Origin: Acidobacteriota bacterium
Lineage (GTDB): Bacteria; Acidobacteriota; Terriglobia; Bryobacterales; Bryobacteraceae
Direction of reading: 5' to 3'
Length of the DNA stretch: 64,000 bases
NCBI GenBank assembly: GCA_026393985.1
Contig: JAPKZB010000096.1
Coordinates: forward strand, 1-64,000
The first letter of the stretch is position 1. Each line of letters starts with the position of its first letter. Shown piece after piece: positions 8,659 to 17,432 of this stretch. The notes beneath the pieces were generated by a model, which was given only the letters and a program-made list of their open reading frames with translations, had not been told where the DNA came from and made no database searches. A program made the position numbers and the translations under genes.

Positions 8659-9177
8659 ATGAAAAAATGGATTGTTGCAAGCATTGCGACCTTGGCCCTC
8701 AGCGCCGTCCTCGTCGGCCAGGGCAAGACCCCGATTCTGCAGCCGCAGATGACCCCGGTCGGTGACCCGACCTACAAGAAAGCCATGGGCAAGATGGGCG
8801 AAAAGCCCGAAGGCTGGTCCCAGACCAGCGTTGCCGCCGGCGTCGACGGCAAGCCCCTCACCGGCAAGACCGTCACCCTCGTCGGCGAGATCGTCGACTT
8901 CTCCTGCTACCTCCAGTTGGGTAAGCATGGGGAAAAGCACCGCCCCTGCGGCCAGAAGTGCGCCAAGTCCGGCCAGCCCATCGGCCTGCTCACCGCCGAC
9001 GGTTCGCTCTACATGGTGATGGAAGAAGAGCATGATCCGCGCCGCGACGGCCTGACCATGTCCGCCTTCCGTGCCGCTGCCGCCGACCACATGGGGCACG
9101 TCATGGAAGTCACCGGCACCATGACCCAGCACGGCGGCTACAAAGCCGTCTACGTCGCCGGCTACGTCAAGCAGTAG
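8659..9177 (+). CDS. Small secreted Cys-containing protein, function unknown
   Basis: 172 residues with a clear signal peptide (MKKWIVASIATLALSAVLVG) and a good ribosome-binding site (AGGAG eight bases upstream). The mature part has a strand-rich segment with three cysteines (SCYL, PCGQKC) and several His, Glu and Met residues. This resembles a small OB-fold-like domain that might bind metal. I do not recognise a named family. It sits between an exported AKR and a di-haem cytochrome peroxidase with gaps of 21 and 24 bases, so it is probably co-transcribed and periplasmic. A role with the peroxidase is a guess from position only. Confidence 0.75.
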   Translation: MKKWIVASIATLALSAVLVGQGKTPILQPQMTPVGDPTYKKAMGKMGEKPEGWSQTSVAAGVDGKPLTGKTVTLVGEIVDFSCYLQLGKHGEKHRPCGQKCAKSGQPIGLLTADGSLYMVMEEEHDPRRDGLTMSAFRAAAADHMGHVMEVTGTMTQHGGYKAVYVAGYVKQ

Positions 9178-9201
9178 TCGATTACCTCAAGAGGTTAAAT
9201 C

Positions 9202-10215
9202 ATGAAGTTGGTGCGCTTACTCCCGCTCTTCACTTTTGTCGCTGTTGCCCTGATTCTGGGCCAGAGCAGCAAGGATACCTTCCGGGTACCGCTTGGTCTC
9301 ACCCCGATTCTCTGGCCCAAGGACAATCCTTACTCCGCCGACAAGGCCCACCTCGGGCGCCTGCTCTACTACGACAAGCGCCTCTCGGCCGATAACTCCG
9401 TCGCCTGCGCCTCCTGCCACGCCCCCGACAAGGGCTTCACGGACCAGTTGCCGGTTTCCGTCGGCATCCGGGGCCAGAAGGGCGGCATGAGCGCACCAAC
9501 TGTCATTAACCGCGGCTACGGCATGCTCCAGTTCTGGGACGGCCGCGCCGGCTCTCTCGAAGCCCAGGCCATCGGCCCCATCGCCAACCCCATCGAGATG
9601 GGCCACAGCCACGATGGCGTTGTCCGCAACCTCCAGCAGATCGCCGGCTACCGCCAACTCTTCAAGGCCTCCTTCGGCACCGAGGAGGTCACCATCGATC
9701 GCGTCGCCAAGGCCATCGCCACCTTTGAACGCACCGTGGTCAGTGGCAACGCCCCCTATGACAAGTACCGCGCCGGCAACAAGAACGCCCTCTCGGCCGC
9801 GCAGGTCCGCGGTCTGAACGTTTATTTCAACAAGGCCAAGTGCGACTCCTGCCACGAAGGCCCGAACTTCACCGCCAACTCCTTCCACAATCTTGGAGTC
9901 GGCAGCCAGAAAGCCAATCCGGACGCGGGTCGCTTCGCTGTGACGAAGAATCCCGCCGACTGGGGCGCCTTCAAAACCCCCACCCTCCGCGAAATCCCCC
10001 ATACCGCGCCCTATATGCACGATGGCAGCCTGGCGACGCTCGAAGAGGTGGTCGATTTTTACGACAAAGGCGGCATCAAGAATAAGAACCTTGACGAGAC
10101 CATGAAACCCCTCAACCTCTCCGCGCAGGAGAAGAAGGATCTGGTCGAGTTCCTCAAGGCCTTGAGCGGCGAAGGCTGGCAGCACCTCACCGCCCCGAAG
10201 TCGTTCCCGCAATAG
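9202..10215 (+). CDS. Di-haem cytochrome c peroxidase (MauG/CcpA family)
   Basis: 337 residues with a signal peptide. Two CXXCH haem-attachment motifs are visible: CASCH near residue 71 and CDSCH near residue 216. Family motifs such as FWDGRAGSLEAQA, IGPIANPIEMG and the C-terminal FKTPTLREIPHTAPYMHDG, which supplies a distal methionine, are present. These periplasmic proteins reduce peroxide or catalyse MauG-type oxidations with electrons from small cytochromes or copper proteins. The gene follows the small secreted protein by 24 bases (AGAGG ribosome-binding site) and is followed ten bases later by a binding lipoprotein. Confidence 0.92.
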   Translation: MKLVRLLPLFTFVAVALILGQSSKDTFRVPLGLTPILWPKDNPYSADKAHLGRLLYYDKRLSADNSVACASCHAPDKGFTDQLPVSVGIRGQKGGMSAPTVINRGYGMLQFWDGRAGSLEAQAIGPIANPIEMGHSHDGVVRNLQQIAGYRQLFKASFGTEEVTIDRVAKAIATFERTVVSGNAPYDKYRAGNKNALSAAQVRGLNVYFNKAKCDSCHEGPNFTANSFHNLGVGSQKANPDAGRFAVTKNPADWGAFKTPTLREIPHTAPYMHDGSLATLEEVVDFYDKGGIKNKNLDETMKPLNLSAQEKKDLVEFLKALSGEGWQHLTAPKSFPQ

Positions 10216-10225
10216 AGCCCCCGGC

Positions 10226-11200
10226 ATGAAAAATCATCTCCTGACGCGCGCGCAGCTCCTCCGCGCCGGCTTCATCGCTGCCGCCCTCACGGCCGCAGGC
10301 TGTAACCAGAGCAAGAAGAAGCAGATCGCCGTCATTCCCAAAGGCCGCGCCCACGTCTTCTGGCAAAGCGTCCACGCCGGAGCCGTCAAGGCCGCCCGCG
10401 AGCAGGACGTCGAGATCGTCTGGAACGGGCCCGCCACCGAAACCGACTTCAACGCCCAGATTCAGATCATGGACGCCATGATCAACCGCAAAGTGGACGC
10501 CATCTGCGTTGCCCCCATCGACAAGAAAGTGATGGTCAACGCCGTCGAGCGCGCCACCCGCGAAAAGATCCCCGTCGTCATCTTCGATTCCGGGATCGAC
10601 ACCCCGCAGTTCGTCGCCCAAGTCATGACCGACAACAAAGAAGCCGGCCGCGTGGCCGCCCGCCGCATGGGCGAAATCCTCGCCGGTAAAGGCAAAGTTG
10701 TCATGGTTGCCGTGCAACCCGGCGGTGCCTCCACCATGCTCCGCGAAGAGGGCTTCGAGGAGGAGATCCGCAACTTCCCCGCCATCCAGATCGTCGACAA
10801 ACGCTACGGCATGTCCGACTACGCCAAGAGCCTCCAGGTGGCCGAAAACATGCTGACCGCCGTCCCCGATGCCGCCGGCCTGTTTGCCTCGAACGAATCG
10901 AGCGCCGCCGGTGCCGCTCAGGCGCTCAAAGCCCGCGCCGGCAACAAAGTGAAGGCCATCGGTTTCGATTCAAGCCCCGCTCTCGTCGCCGATCTCAAAG
11001 CCGGCGTCTTTGATTCCCTCGTCGTCCAGGACCCCTTCTCGATGGGCTACCACTCCGTGCTCAACGCCACCAAGGCCATCAACGGCCAGCCCGTTGAAAA
11101 GATCAACAACATGCCGCCTCAGCTGGTGACTCAACAGAACCTCGCCACTCCCGACGTGCAGGCCAAGCTCAATCCGGATCTCAAAAAGTATCTCGACTAG
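10226..11200 (+). CDS. Periplasmic sugar-binding lipoprotein (RbsB/LacI-like fold)
   Basis: 324 residues. The N-terminus ends in a lipobox-like TAAGC, so it is probably a lipoprotein. The rest is a type-1 periplasmic binding fold: IAVIPKG, IDAMINRKVDAICVAPID, ARRMGEILAGKGKVVMV and ALKARAGNKVKAIGFDSSP match ribose/xylose-type binding proteins of ABC importers. No permease or ATPase gene is adjacent, so it is an orphan that may serve a transporter elsewhere or act as a sensor. It is co-directional with the peroxidase, with a ten-base gap. Confidence 0.88.
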   Translation: MKNHLLTRAQLLRAGFIAAALTAAGCNQSKKKQIAVIPKGRAHVFWQSVHAGAVKAAREQDVEIVWNGPATETDFNAQIQIMDAMINRKVDAICVAPIDKKVMVNAVERATREKIPVVIFDSGIDTPQFVAQVMTDNKEAGRVAARRMGEILAGKGKVVMVAVQPGGASTMLREEGFEEEIRNFPAIQIVDKRYGMSDYAKSLQVAENMLTAVPDAAGLFASNESSAAGAAQALKARAGNKVKAIGFDSSPALVADLKAGVFDSLVVQDPFSMGYHSVLNATKAINGQPVEKINNMPPQLVTQQNLATPDVQAKLNPDLKKYLD

Positions 11201-11203
11201 CGG

Positions 11204-11437
11204 CTAACTCCCATACGCTGCCGCCGTCGCGAGCGTGCTTCCCACCCGCGAAATCATGGTGCAAATGGTCGGCCCAATGCTGGTCGGAAATGTCGCAGCC
11301 ACCGCTGTTGCGATAAACGCCGCCATTAAGGCGTACTCAATCAGGTCTTGGCCCTTCTTTTCATGCCGGACCAGCGCACGAAGCTTTCGCGCAATCTGCT
11401 CTCTCACCATCCTTCCGGATTGCGATTGGGTAACCAC
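11204..11437 (-). CDS. Flp/Fap-type IVb pilin
   Basis: About 77 residues. The segment KKGQDLIEYALMAAFIATAVAA is the hallmark of Flp pilins: a prepilin-peptidase site before a Glu/Tyr-starting hydrophobic helix, here with QDLIEY. The protein is assembled into tight-adherence pili after cleavage by TadV/PilD-like peptidases. The start may be GTG 11437, ATG 11410 or GTG 11407; GGAAGG lies just before 11410. None of the tad assembly genes is in the window, so it is a solitary pilin gene. It converges with the binding-lipoprotein gene three bases away. Confidence 0.85.
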   Translation of the reverse strand: MVTQSQSGRMVREQIARKLRALVRHEKKGQDLIEYALMAAFIATAVAATFPTSIGPTICTMISRVGSTLATAAAYGS

Positions 11438-11577
11438 ATCTTAATTGTGCCTGACAATCACTCCGTCGCAAATACGGTCTCTTGCCGGGCAGGTTTTTCA
11501 AGTTCGCCCTAAAAATGGCCCGAAAACAAACTACTCCCTCGCACAGCAAGGGAATAGATGACTTCCCGAAGACGCGC

Positions 11578-12162
11578 TCAAACCGTCGGATCCGGCAAGC
11601 CTAAATGCGTCCGGATGTCGCTGTAGATCTCGGAGATACTCCGGCTGGCATCGATCGTCAACAGCATCCCCATCCGGTCATACAACTCCAGCAGCGGCTT
11701 CGTCTTCTCGTGATACTCCCGCAAGCGCGTCTTCAGCGCCTCCGGGTTGTCATCAGCCCGTTTGGTAAATCCCGACCCCTGCCCCATCTTGGCCCGGTAC
11801 ATTACCCGCTGGTAAACGACCTCGTCGGCCAATTCGAGATAGATCACCTTGTCAAGATTCCAGTTCTCGAACAGATACTCAGCCTGCGCCCGCGTCCGCG
11901 GAAACCCGTCGAGTACGAAGCCGTAGTTCCAGTCGTGCTGGTCCAGCCGTTCCCGCACCACTCGCTCGACAATCTCATCCGGCACCAGCAGCCCGGCGTC
12001 GGTGATCCGGCGGATCCGCGCCGCCAGTTTCGTGTGGTGCGAAACATTCCAGCGGAAGATCTCGCCAATCGAGATGTGGACAAAATCATAGTCCCGGCAC
12101 AGCAGTTCGCTCTGCGTGCCTTTGCCGGAACCTTGCGGACCTGAAATAACGAACTTATTCAT
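11578..12162 (-). CDS. adk: Adenylate kinase-family nucleoside monophosphate kinase
   Basis: 194 residues from ATG 12162, preceded by AGGAAA. It has the P-loop GPQGSGKGT, the NMP-binding region and FVLDGFPRTRAQAEYL. A short LID lies near MYRAKMGQGSGFTKRADD, where the DxxxxLxxR pattern DNPEALKTRL is conserved. It lacks the zinc-cysteine LID found in some adenylate kinases and is shorter than the E. coli enzyme (214 residues). It may therefore be a second, specialised copy rather than the housekeeping gene, which usually lies in the ribosomal protein cluster. It is the last gene of the S9-SPL-ALDH7 run, 27 bases downstream. Confidence 0.85.
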   Translation of the reverse strand: MNKFVISGPQGSGKGTQSELLCRDYDFVHISIGEIFRWNVSHHTKLAARIRRITDAGLLVPDEIVERVVRERLDQHDWNYGFVLDGFPRTRAQAEYLFENWNLDKVIYLELADEVVYQRVMYRAKMGQGSGFTKRADDNPEALKTRLREYHEKTKPLLELYDRMGMLLTIDASRSISEIYSDIRTHLGLPDPTV

Positions 12163-12189
12163 GCTTTCCTGACGATGAACCAATCGACA

Positions 12190-13764
12190 TCATAGGTCGA
12201 AGCGGATGCCCTGCGCTAGGGGCAACTCCCGCGAAGAGTTGATCGTGGCGGTCTGCCGGCGCATATACGCCTTCCAGGAGTCGCTGCCGGACTCCCGGCC
12301 GCCGCCCGTATCTTTCTCTCCGCCAAAGGCCCCACCGATCTCGGCGCCCGACGTCCCTATATTCACATTAGCAATCCCGCAGTCGCTTCCGCGCGGCGAA
12401 AGAAACTGCTCGGCCGCCTCCACACTCCCCGTGAAGATCGCGCTCGCCAATCCCTGCGGCACGGCGTTGTTCAACGCAATCGCCTCGTCGAGATCCTCAA
12501 ACTCGATCAGATGCACCACCGGCGCGAACAGCTCCTCCCGCACCGCCGCCATCCCGCCGTGCGAATTCACCAGCGCCGGCCGTACATAGCACCCGCCCCG
12601 CAGCGGCTTGCCGTCGTAGTCCCGCTCCACCAACTCTCCCCCGCAGATCAGCTCGCCCCCCTCCTCCCGAATCGTCCGCAGCCTCTCCTGCATCCGCCGC
12701 ACCGCCACCCGGTCAATCAGCGGTCCGCACAAGCTCTGCGCCGCCAGCGGATGCCCCACCCGCACCTTCTCCCACGCCCGCACGAGATACTCGCGATACT
12801 CCCCGGCCACCGAACGCTGCAACAGAATCCGCCGGATACTCGTACACCGCTGCCCGGCCGTCCCCACGGCGCCAAACAGCAGCGCCCGCACCGCCAGCCG
12901 CGGGTCGGCGTCCGCCATCACAATCGCCGCGTTATTGCCCCCCAATTCGAGCAGCGTCCGCCCCAGCCGCGCACCCACCACCTCGGCCACCCGCCGCCCT
13001 ACTCCCGTCGATCCCGTCGCCGCCACCAGCGCCAACCGCCGGTCGGCCGCCATCCGCTCGCCCACCACGCCCCCCGCCCCACACACCAGCGTAAACACCC
13101 CGCCAAAGCCATGCCGTGCGAGAATCACGCCACACAGCTTCTGCACCGCAATCGCCGTCAACGGCGTCCGCTCACTCGGCTTCCACACCACGCAGTTGCC
13201 GCACACCGCCGCCACAAACGCGTTCCAGCTCCACACCGCCGCCGGAAAGTTGAACGCCGTAATGCAGCCCATCACCCCCAGAGGATGCCATTGCTCCATC
13301 AACCGGTGCCCCGGCCGCTCGCTCGGCATCGTCCGGCCGTACAACTGCCGCGACAAGCCCACGGCGAAGTCAGCCACGTCGATCATCTCTTGCACCTCGC
13401 CCCGGCTCTCGGCCAGGATCTTGCCCGTCTCGAGCGTAATCAGCACGGCCAGATCCTCTTGCGCCATCCGCAGCGCCTCGGCCATCTCCCGGACGATCAG
13501 TCCGCGCCGCGGCGCCGGGCAGTCCCGCCAGCGCGGCCACGCCCGCTGCGCCATGTAGACGGCGTCGTCGTAGTCCTCCTCGGCCCCGCTCCGGACCGTC
13601 GCCAACTCGCCCCCGTCGACCGGCGAAACAATCGTCCACGGCTCCCCGGCCGGACTCTCCGCCCACTCCTCGTGCGCCACCCCGGACTGGTCCTCGCCCA
13701 GTCCCAACCGGGTCAGCAGACGGCGGACTTCGGTCCGCTCAAGTGAAGAGTCAAGCAGGTTCAT
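12190..13764 (-). CDS. ALDH7-family aldehyde dehydrogenase (alpha-aminoadipic semialdehyde type)
   Basis: 524 residues. The NAD site (WKPSERTPLTA), the catalytic Cys in GTAGQRCTSIRR and the Glu in TLLELGGNNA are present. The segment ERPGHRLMEQWHPLGVMG and the C-terminal ESGSDSWKAYMRRQTATIN are diagnostic of ALDH7 (antiquitin/AmaB), which oxidises alpha-aminoadipic semialdehyde in lysine breakdown and also acts in aldehyde and osmotic stress. The ATG at 13764 overlaps the stop of the upstream radical SAM gene (ATGA), a strong sign of coupled translation. No other lysine-degradation gene is in the window. Confidence 0.92.
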   Translation of the reverse strand: MNLLDSSLERTEVRRLLTRLGLGEDQSGVAHEEWAESPAGEPWTIVSPVDGGELATVRSGAEEDYDDAVYMAQRAWPRWRDCPAPRRGLIVREMAEALRMAQEDLAVLITLETGKILAESRGEVQEMIDVADFAVGLSRQLYGRTMPSERPGHRLMEQWHPLGVMGCITAFNFPAAVWSWNAFVAAVCGNCVVWKPSERTPLTAIAVQKLCGVILARHGFGGVFTLVCGAGGVVGERMAADRRLALVAATGSTGVGRRVAEVVGARLGRTLLELGGNNAAIVMADADPRLAVRALLFGAVGTAGQRCTSIRRILLQRSVAGEYREYLVRAWEKVRVGHPLAAQSLCGPLIDRVAVRRMQERLRTIREEGGELICGGELVERDYDGKPLRGGCYVRPALVNSHGGMAAVREELFAPVVHLIEFEDLDEAIALNNAVPQGLASAIFTGSVEAAEQFLSPRGSDCGIANVNIGTSGAEIGGAFGGEKDTGGGRESGSDSWKAYMRRQTATINSSRELPLAQGIRFDL

Positions 13765-14588
13765 AGCGGCGTGGTGAGCCACCGAAACGCGGCCGGTCCC
13801 GTGCCAAAACGGCGGCCCGCCCGCGCGGCGGCTTGCTCTATTGTGGCAAGCGCCGCGGCCGCATCAAAGGCCGGGTATCGCTCGCGCAGCCGCTCGCCCG
13901 GCGCCCGCGTCGTCGCGCCCCGTGGCTTGGCCGCGCGGTCGTGCAGCGGGTCGGCGATCACGTCCTCCCCGGTCGCCTCCAGCGCCAGCTCAGCCAACCG
14001 TTCCGGGTTGCACGGCAGCAGTGGCGCCACCGTCGCGTGCACCCGCAGCCCCTCCGCTCGCAGCGCGCGGATTACCCGCCACCGCTCCTCCACCGGCGCG
14101 CAGTGCGGCTCAAACCGCTGCCGCACCGCCTCATCGTCCGTCGTCACGCTGAAGCCGATCCGCAGGCGCGGAATCGCCCGGAGCAAGCCGACATCGCGCA
14201 GAATCAGCGGCCCCCGCGTCTGCACGACAAACATCGCTGGCGGCCGCGCGGCCACGGCCGCCAGAATCTCCGGCATCAACTCCCGCCCGGCCTCGGCCGG
14301 CTGGTAGGGATCGGTCAGCGGCGAACAGTAAATCACCTGCTCCGGGCGCAACTCCCGCCGCAGCAGCTCCGCCGCGTTGCTCTTGAACGTAGTCCCCGCG
14401 CCCCAACTCCGCCAGTCCTCCGGCCGCAGACCACCCTGCACCCGCAGCGTCGGCACGTAACAGTAGCTGCACCCGAACGTGCAGTTCCGCGCCGGCGTCA
14501 GCGAGTGCGTAAAGCCGGCTTCCAACAGAAAGCCGGACGTCCGCGTCAGGATCGTCCGGCTCGTCTGCTCGCCAAGGCGGTAGAGCAT
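13761..14588 (-). CDS. SPL-family radical SAM protein
   Basis: 275 residues. The cluster motif is CTFGCSYCYVP (Cys-x3-Cys-x2-Cys) near residue 36. The overall pattern, with YCSPLTDPYQPAE and LRIGFSVTTDDEAVRQRFEP, matches the spore-photoproduct-lyase-like group (Rv2578c-type). Members outside spore formers are of unknown function, and DNA repair is only one idea. The start codon directly abuts the stop of the upstream S9 peptidase and the stop overlaps the downstream ALDH7 start. The three genes are therefore one translationally linked unit, an unusual combination. Confidence 0.88.
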   Translation of the reverse strand: MLYRLGEQTSRTILTRTSGFLLEAGFTHSLTPARNCTFGCSYCYVPTLRVQGGLRPEDWRSWGAGTTFKSNAAELLRRELRPEQVIYCSPLTDPYQPAEAGRELMPEILAAVAARPPAMFVVQTRGPLILRDVGLLRAIPRLRIGFSVTTDDEAVRQRFEPHCAPVEERWRVIRALRAEGLRVHATVAPLLPCNPERLAELALEATGEDVIADPLHDRAAKPRGATTRAPGERLRERYPAFDAAAALATIEQAAARAGRRFGTGPAAFRWLTTPL

Positions 14589-16970
14589 CTACTCCGCCCG
14601 GTTCTTCACATGCTTATCGAACCACTCCACCATCTCGGCCAGCGTATGCTCCACCGACTCCCGCGCCGCGTACCCGTGCGACTCAAACGGCAGATACACA
14701 AACCGTACCGTCCCCCCGTTGCCCCGTATCGCCGCATACATCCGCTCGGACTGAATCGGGAAGGTGCCCGTGTTGTTATCCGCCTGCCCGTGGATCAACA
14801 GTATCGGTTCGTTGATCTTGTGCGCGCTCAAAAACGGCGACATCCCCAGGTAGGTCGCCGGCGCCTCCCACAGCGTCCGCCGCTCGGCCTGGAAGCCAAA
14901 CGGCGTCAGCGTCCGGTTGTAGGCCCCGCTCCGCGCTACCCCCGCCGCAAACAGGTCCGAATGCGCCAGCAGGTTCGCCGTCATGAAGCCGCCGTAGCTA
15001 TGGCCGCCCACGCCCACCCGCTTCGGGTCCGTCACGCCCATCGCCGCCGCCTTGTCGATGGCCGCCTTGGCGCCCGCCACGATCTGCTCGAGATAGGTGT
15101 TGTTAGCCGTCTCCGGATCGCCAATCACCGGCAGCGCCGCGTCGTCGAGAATCGCGTAGCCCGCCAGCAGGTAGAACAGGTGCGACGCCCCTGCCAACTG
15201 TGTGAACCGGTACGGTGAACCGTTGATCTGTCCCGCCGTGTCGGCGTCGTTGTACTCGCGCGGATAGGCCCACAGCACCGTCGGCAGCGGCGTGCCCGGC
15301 TGGTAGCCCGGCGGCAGGTACAGCGTAAAGCTCAGCGGCACCCCGTCGGCCCGCTGGTAGTTCACCAGCTGCTTTTTCACCTGCCGCATCTCCGGCGCCG
15401 GGTCCACAAAGCTCGTCAATGCCGTCCGCTTCCCTCCGGCCAGCAGGAAGAAGTTCGGCGGCTCCGTTGTCGATTCCCGCCGCGTGATCAGCCGCTTGCC
15501 CTCTTTGTCAAGCACGTTCACGACCGACTCATACACCCCATCGCCGCACGCAAACAGCCGCTCCTTGGCCTTGGTCTTCAGGTTCACCCGGTCCAGAAAC
15601 GGCCGGTCGCCCTGCGGGCTGGCGCCGTCGCCCGTGAAAAACGCAAAGTCGCCCTCGCTCACCACCACCCGCTGCCCGCTCGGCAGCAGCTCGGTCACCG
15701 CCGTGCCCATGTCGCGGTAGCGGTCCTGCATGTTCCGCGACAGCACCTCGTCCACCTGCGCCGGGCTCTTGGTCGGGTCCACCAGGAACATCCGCAGCCG
15801 CTTGGTCTTGCGGTCGTAGTCGGACGCCAGCATGCGCCCGTCGCGCAGGTAGTTCGTCCGCCCCATCGCCCGCTTTTCCAACTTGGTCACCTCCCGCGGC
15901 GACGTAAACGGCGCTTGCGCCATCAGCACCCGGTCCCGGTGCGGCACCGTCTCCTTCGGATTGCCGCCGTCAAGCGCCTCCACCCATAGCAGCGTCGCGC
16001 CTTCGGTGGGGTACCACTGCACGTTCCGCGGACCCGTCCGCACCCCTTCGAGCGGCACGCGGTCGGCCAGAGGCAGCTTGGCGATCGACGCCACAGTTTT
16101 GCCCGCCTGGTCCCAAACCTCCACATCCTCCGGGAACCGCTCCACCGGCAGCACCCACGAAAACGGCCGGTGCACCTTCGTCACCAGATAATGCTGTCCG
16201 TTGGGCGACGCCTCCGCGCTGCCGAAAAGGCCCGGCTGCCCCACCAGCGTCGTCCGGCCCGTCGCCGCCTCCACTACCGCCAGCTGCGACGTGCCGTAGT
16301 ATTCAAACAGAGCCTCGTCGTGTTCGCTCTTGAGCAGATCCTGATACGTCGGCGCCGGCGTCGCCTTGCCGAATGACTCCTGAATATCCGGACCCGCCGG
16401 CACCAGCGGCGCCTCGGGCGCCTTACCCCGCTGCGCCGGGATCGTCTGCACCAGCAGAGACCGGCCTCCGGGCAGCCAGCTCATCGCCTCGCCGTAGGCG
16501 GCGTTCAGCCGCACCTTGGGCACCGCGCGCAACTGCGCTGTCTTCACGTCCAGCAGATACAGCTCCAGCCGGTCTTCAAACATCGCCACGAACGCCGCTG
16601 TATCGCCCTGCGGATTCCACTCGGCCGCGCTGAATCGGGCGCCCGCCGGCAGCGGCACTGCCTGCTTGCCGAGCGTGGTCAAGTTGATCAATTCCACGGC
16701 CTTGTAACTCGCGCGCGGATTCCGCGGCCCATTGTTGCGCGGGTTGATGCGCAAGCCGGCCAGCCGCAGCATCGGCTGGGCCAGTTCCGCAATCGGCGGA
16801 TACCGGTCCGGTTCAAGCAGCAGCAGATGGGTCTTGGCCGGGTTCACGCTCGGAATCGGCGTGGCCGGCGCCCGCAGGACTTTCAAAATGGCCTCGGGCG
16901 GCTGTTTGTACTTGGTCTGGGCGACAAGGGCCAGCGAAGCGAAGAGAGAAAGCAGTAGGATGCGTCGCAT
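14589..16970 (-). CDS. Secreted prolyl-oligopeptidase-family (S9) peptidase
   Basis: About 793 residues with a signal peptide (MRRILLLSLFASLALVAQ). The N-terminal two thirds form a beta-propeller. The C-terminal alpha/beta-hydrolase domain has the nucleophile in GVGGHSYGGFMT, a likely Asp in HGQADNNTG and the His in FESHGYAARES. The architecture fits the glutamyl-endopeptidase/acylaminoacyl-peptidase branch of S9, which trims peptides in the periplasm or outside the cell. ATG 16970 is preferred to the GTG two codons upstream, which is also possible. It is the first gene of a run with the radical SAM and ALDH7 genes. Confidence 0.9.
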   Translation of the reverse strand: MRRILLLSLFASLALVAQTKYKQPPEAILKVLRAPATPIPSVNPAKTHLLLLEPDRYPPIAELAQPMLRLAGLRINPRNNGPRNPRASYKAVELINLTTLGKQAVPLPAGARFSAAEWNPQGDTAAFVAMFEDRLELYLLDVKTAQLRAVPKVRLNAAYGEAMSWLPGGRSLLVQTIPAQRGKAPEAPLVPAGPDIQESFGKATPAPTYQDLLKSEHDEALFEYYGTSQLAVVEAATGRTTLVGQPGLFGSAEASPNGQHYLVTKVHRPFSWVLPVERFPEDVEVWDQAGKTVASIAKLPLADRVPLEGVRTGPRNVQWYPTEGATLLWVEALDGGNPKETVPHRDRVLMAQAPFTSPREVTKLEKRAMGRTNYLRDGRMLASDYDRKTKRLRMFLVDPTKSPAQVDEVLSRNMQDRYRDMGTAVTELLPSGQRVVVSEGDFAFFTGDGASPQGDRPFLDRVNLKTKAKERLFACGDGVYESVVNVLDKEGKRLITRRESTTEPPNFFLLAGGKRTALTSFVDPAPEMRQVKKQLVNYQRADGVPLSFTLYLPPGYQPGTPLPTVLWAYPREYNDADTAGQINGSPYRFTQLAGASHLFYLLAGYAILDDAALPVIGDPETANNTYLEQIVAGAKAAIDKAAAMGVTDPKRVGVGGHSYGGFMTANLLAHSDLFAAGVARSGAYNRTLTPFGFQAERRTLWEAPATYLGMSPFLSAHKINEPILLIHGQADNNTGTFPIQSERMYAAIRGNGGTVRFVYLPFESHGYAARESVEHTLAEMVEWFDKHVKNRAE

Positions 16971-17060
16971 CTCCACAGTTTGACACTTGGACCGCCTTCG
17001 GGCGCGGCATTTTCTCGCCCGCCCTAAAGTTAATCACCGCATCGGTCGATTTCCTTTGCT

Positions 17061-17345
17061 ATGGATCATACCGGTCTGTTGTTCATCTCTCTCATCACCT
17101 TCTGCGCCGGGGTCCTCGCGGTCGCCTTCGCCAGAATGCTTCGCGCGCGCCTCGCCGTTGTGCGGGGGATGGCCGGTGCCGCCGCCGAAATTGCCGCCCT
17201 GCGGCAGTGCGCGGCCGCTCGGGATTCGCTGGGTGCAGTCGAATCATCCAGTCACTCTCTTCTGCAGATGACTCAGGATCTGGTTATGCTGCAGGAAGCC
17301 CTCGCCCAGGCGGCGATCCAGCGGACCAAAATCAAGAGTTTTTGA
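17061..17345 (+). CDS. Small membrane protein with coiled coil, unknown
   Basis: 94 residues. One hydrophobic segment near the N-terminus (LLFISLITFCAGVLAVAFA) is followed by basic residues (RMLRARLAVVR) and then an Ala/Gln/Leu-rich stretch likely to form a coiled coil. I do not recognise a family. Codon use resembles the neighbours, but the ribosome-binding site before the ATG is not obvious and the gene stands alone between the divergent S9 gene and the BON protein. It may be real, but support is moderate. Confidence 0.5.
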   Translation: MDHTGLLFISLITFCAGVLAVAFARMLRARLAVVRGMAGAAAEIAALRQCAAARDSLGAVESSSHSLLQMTQDLVMLQEALAQAAIQRTKIKSF

Positions 17346-17432
17346 GCGTTTTGTAAAGGTCTCGTAAAATCGCCGGGCCCGCTGTAAATCAATGCGTTCC
17401 TTGCCGCGTATAAAGGGCAGGAGGCAGTAATC

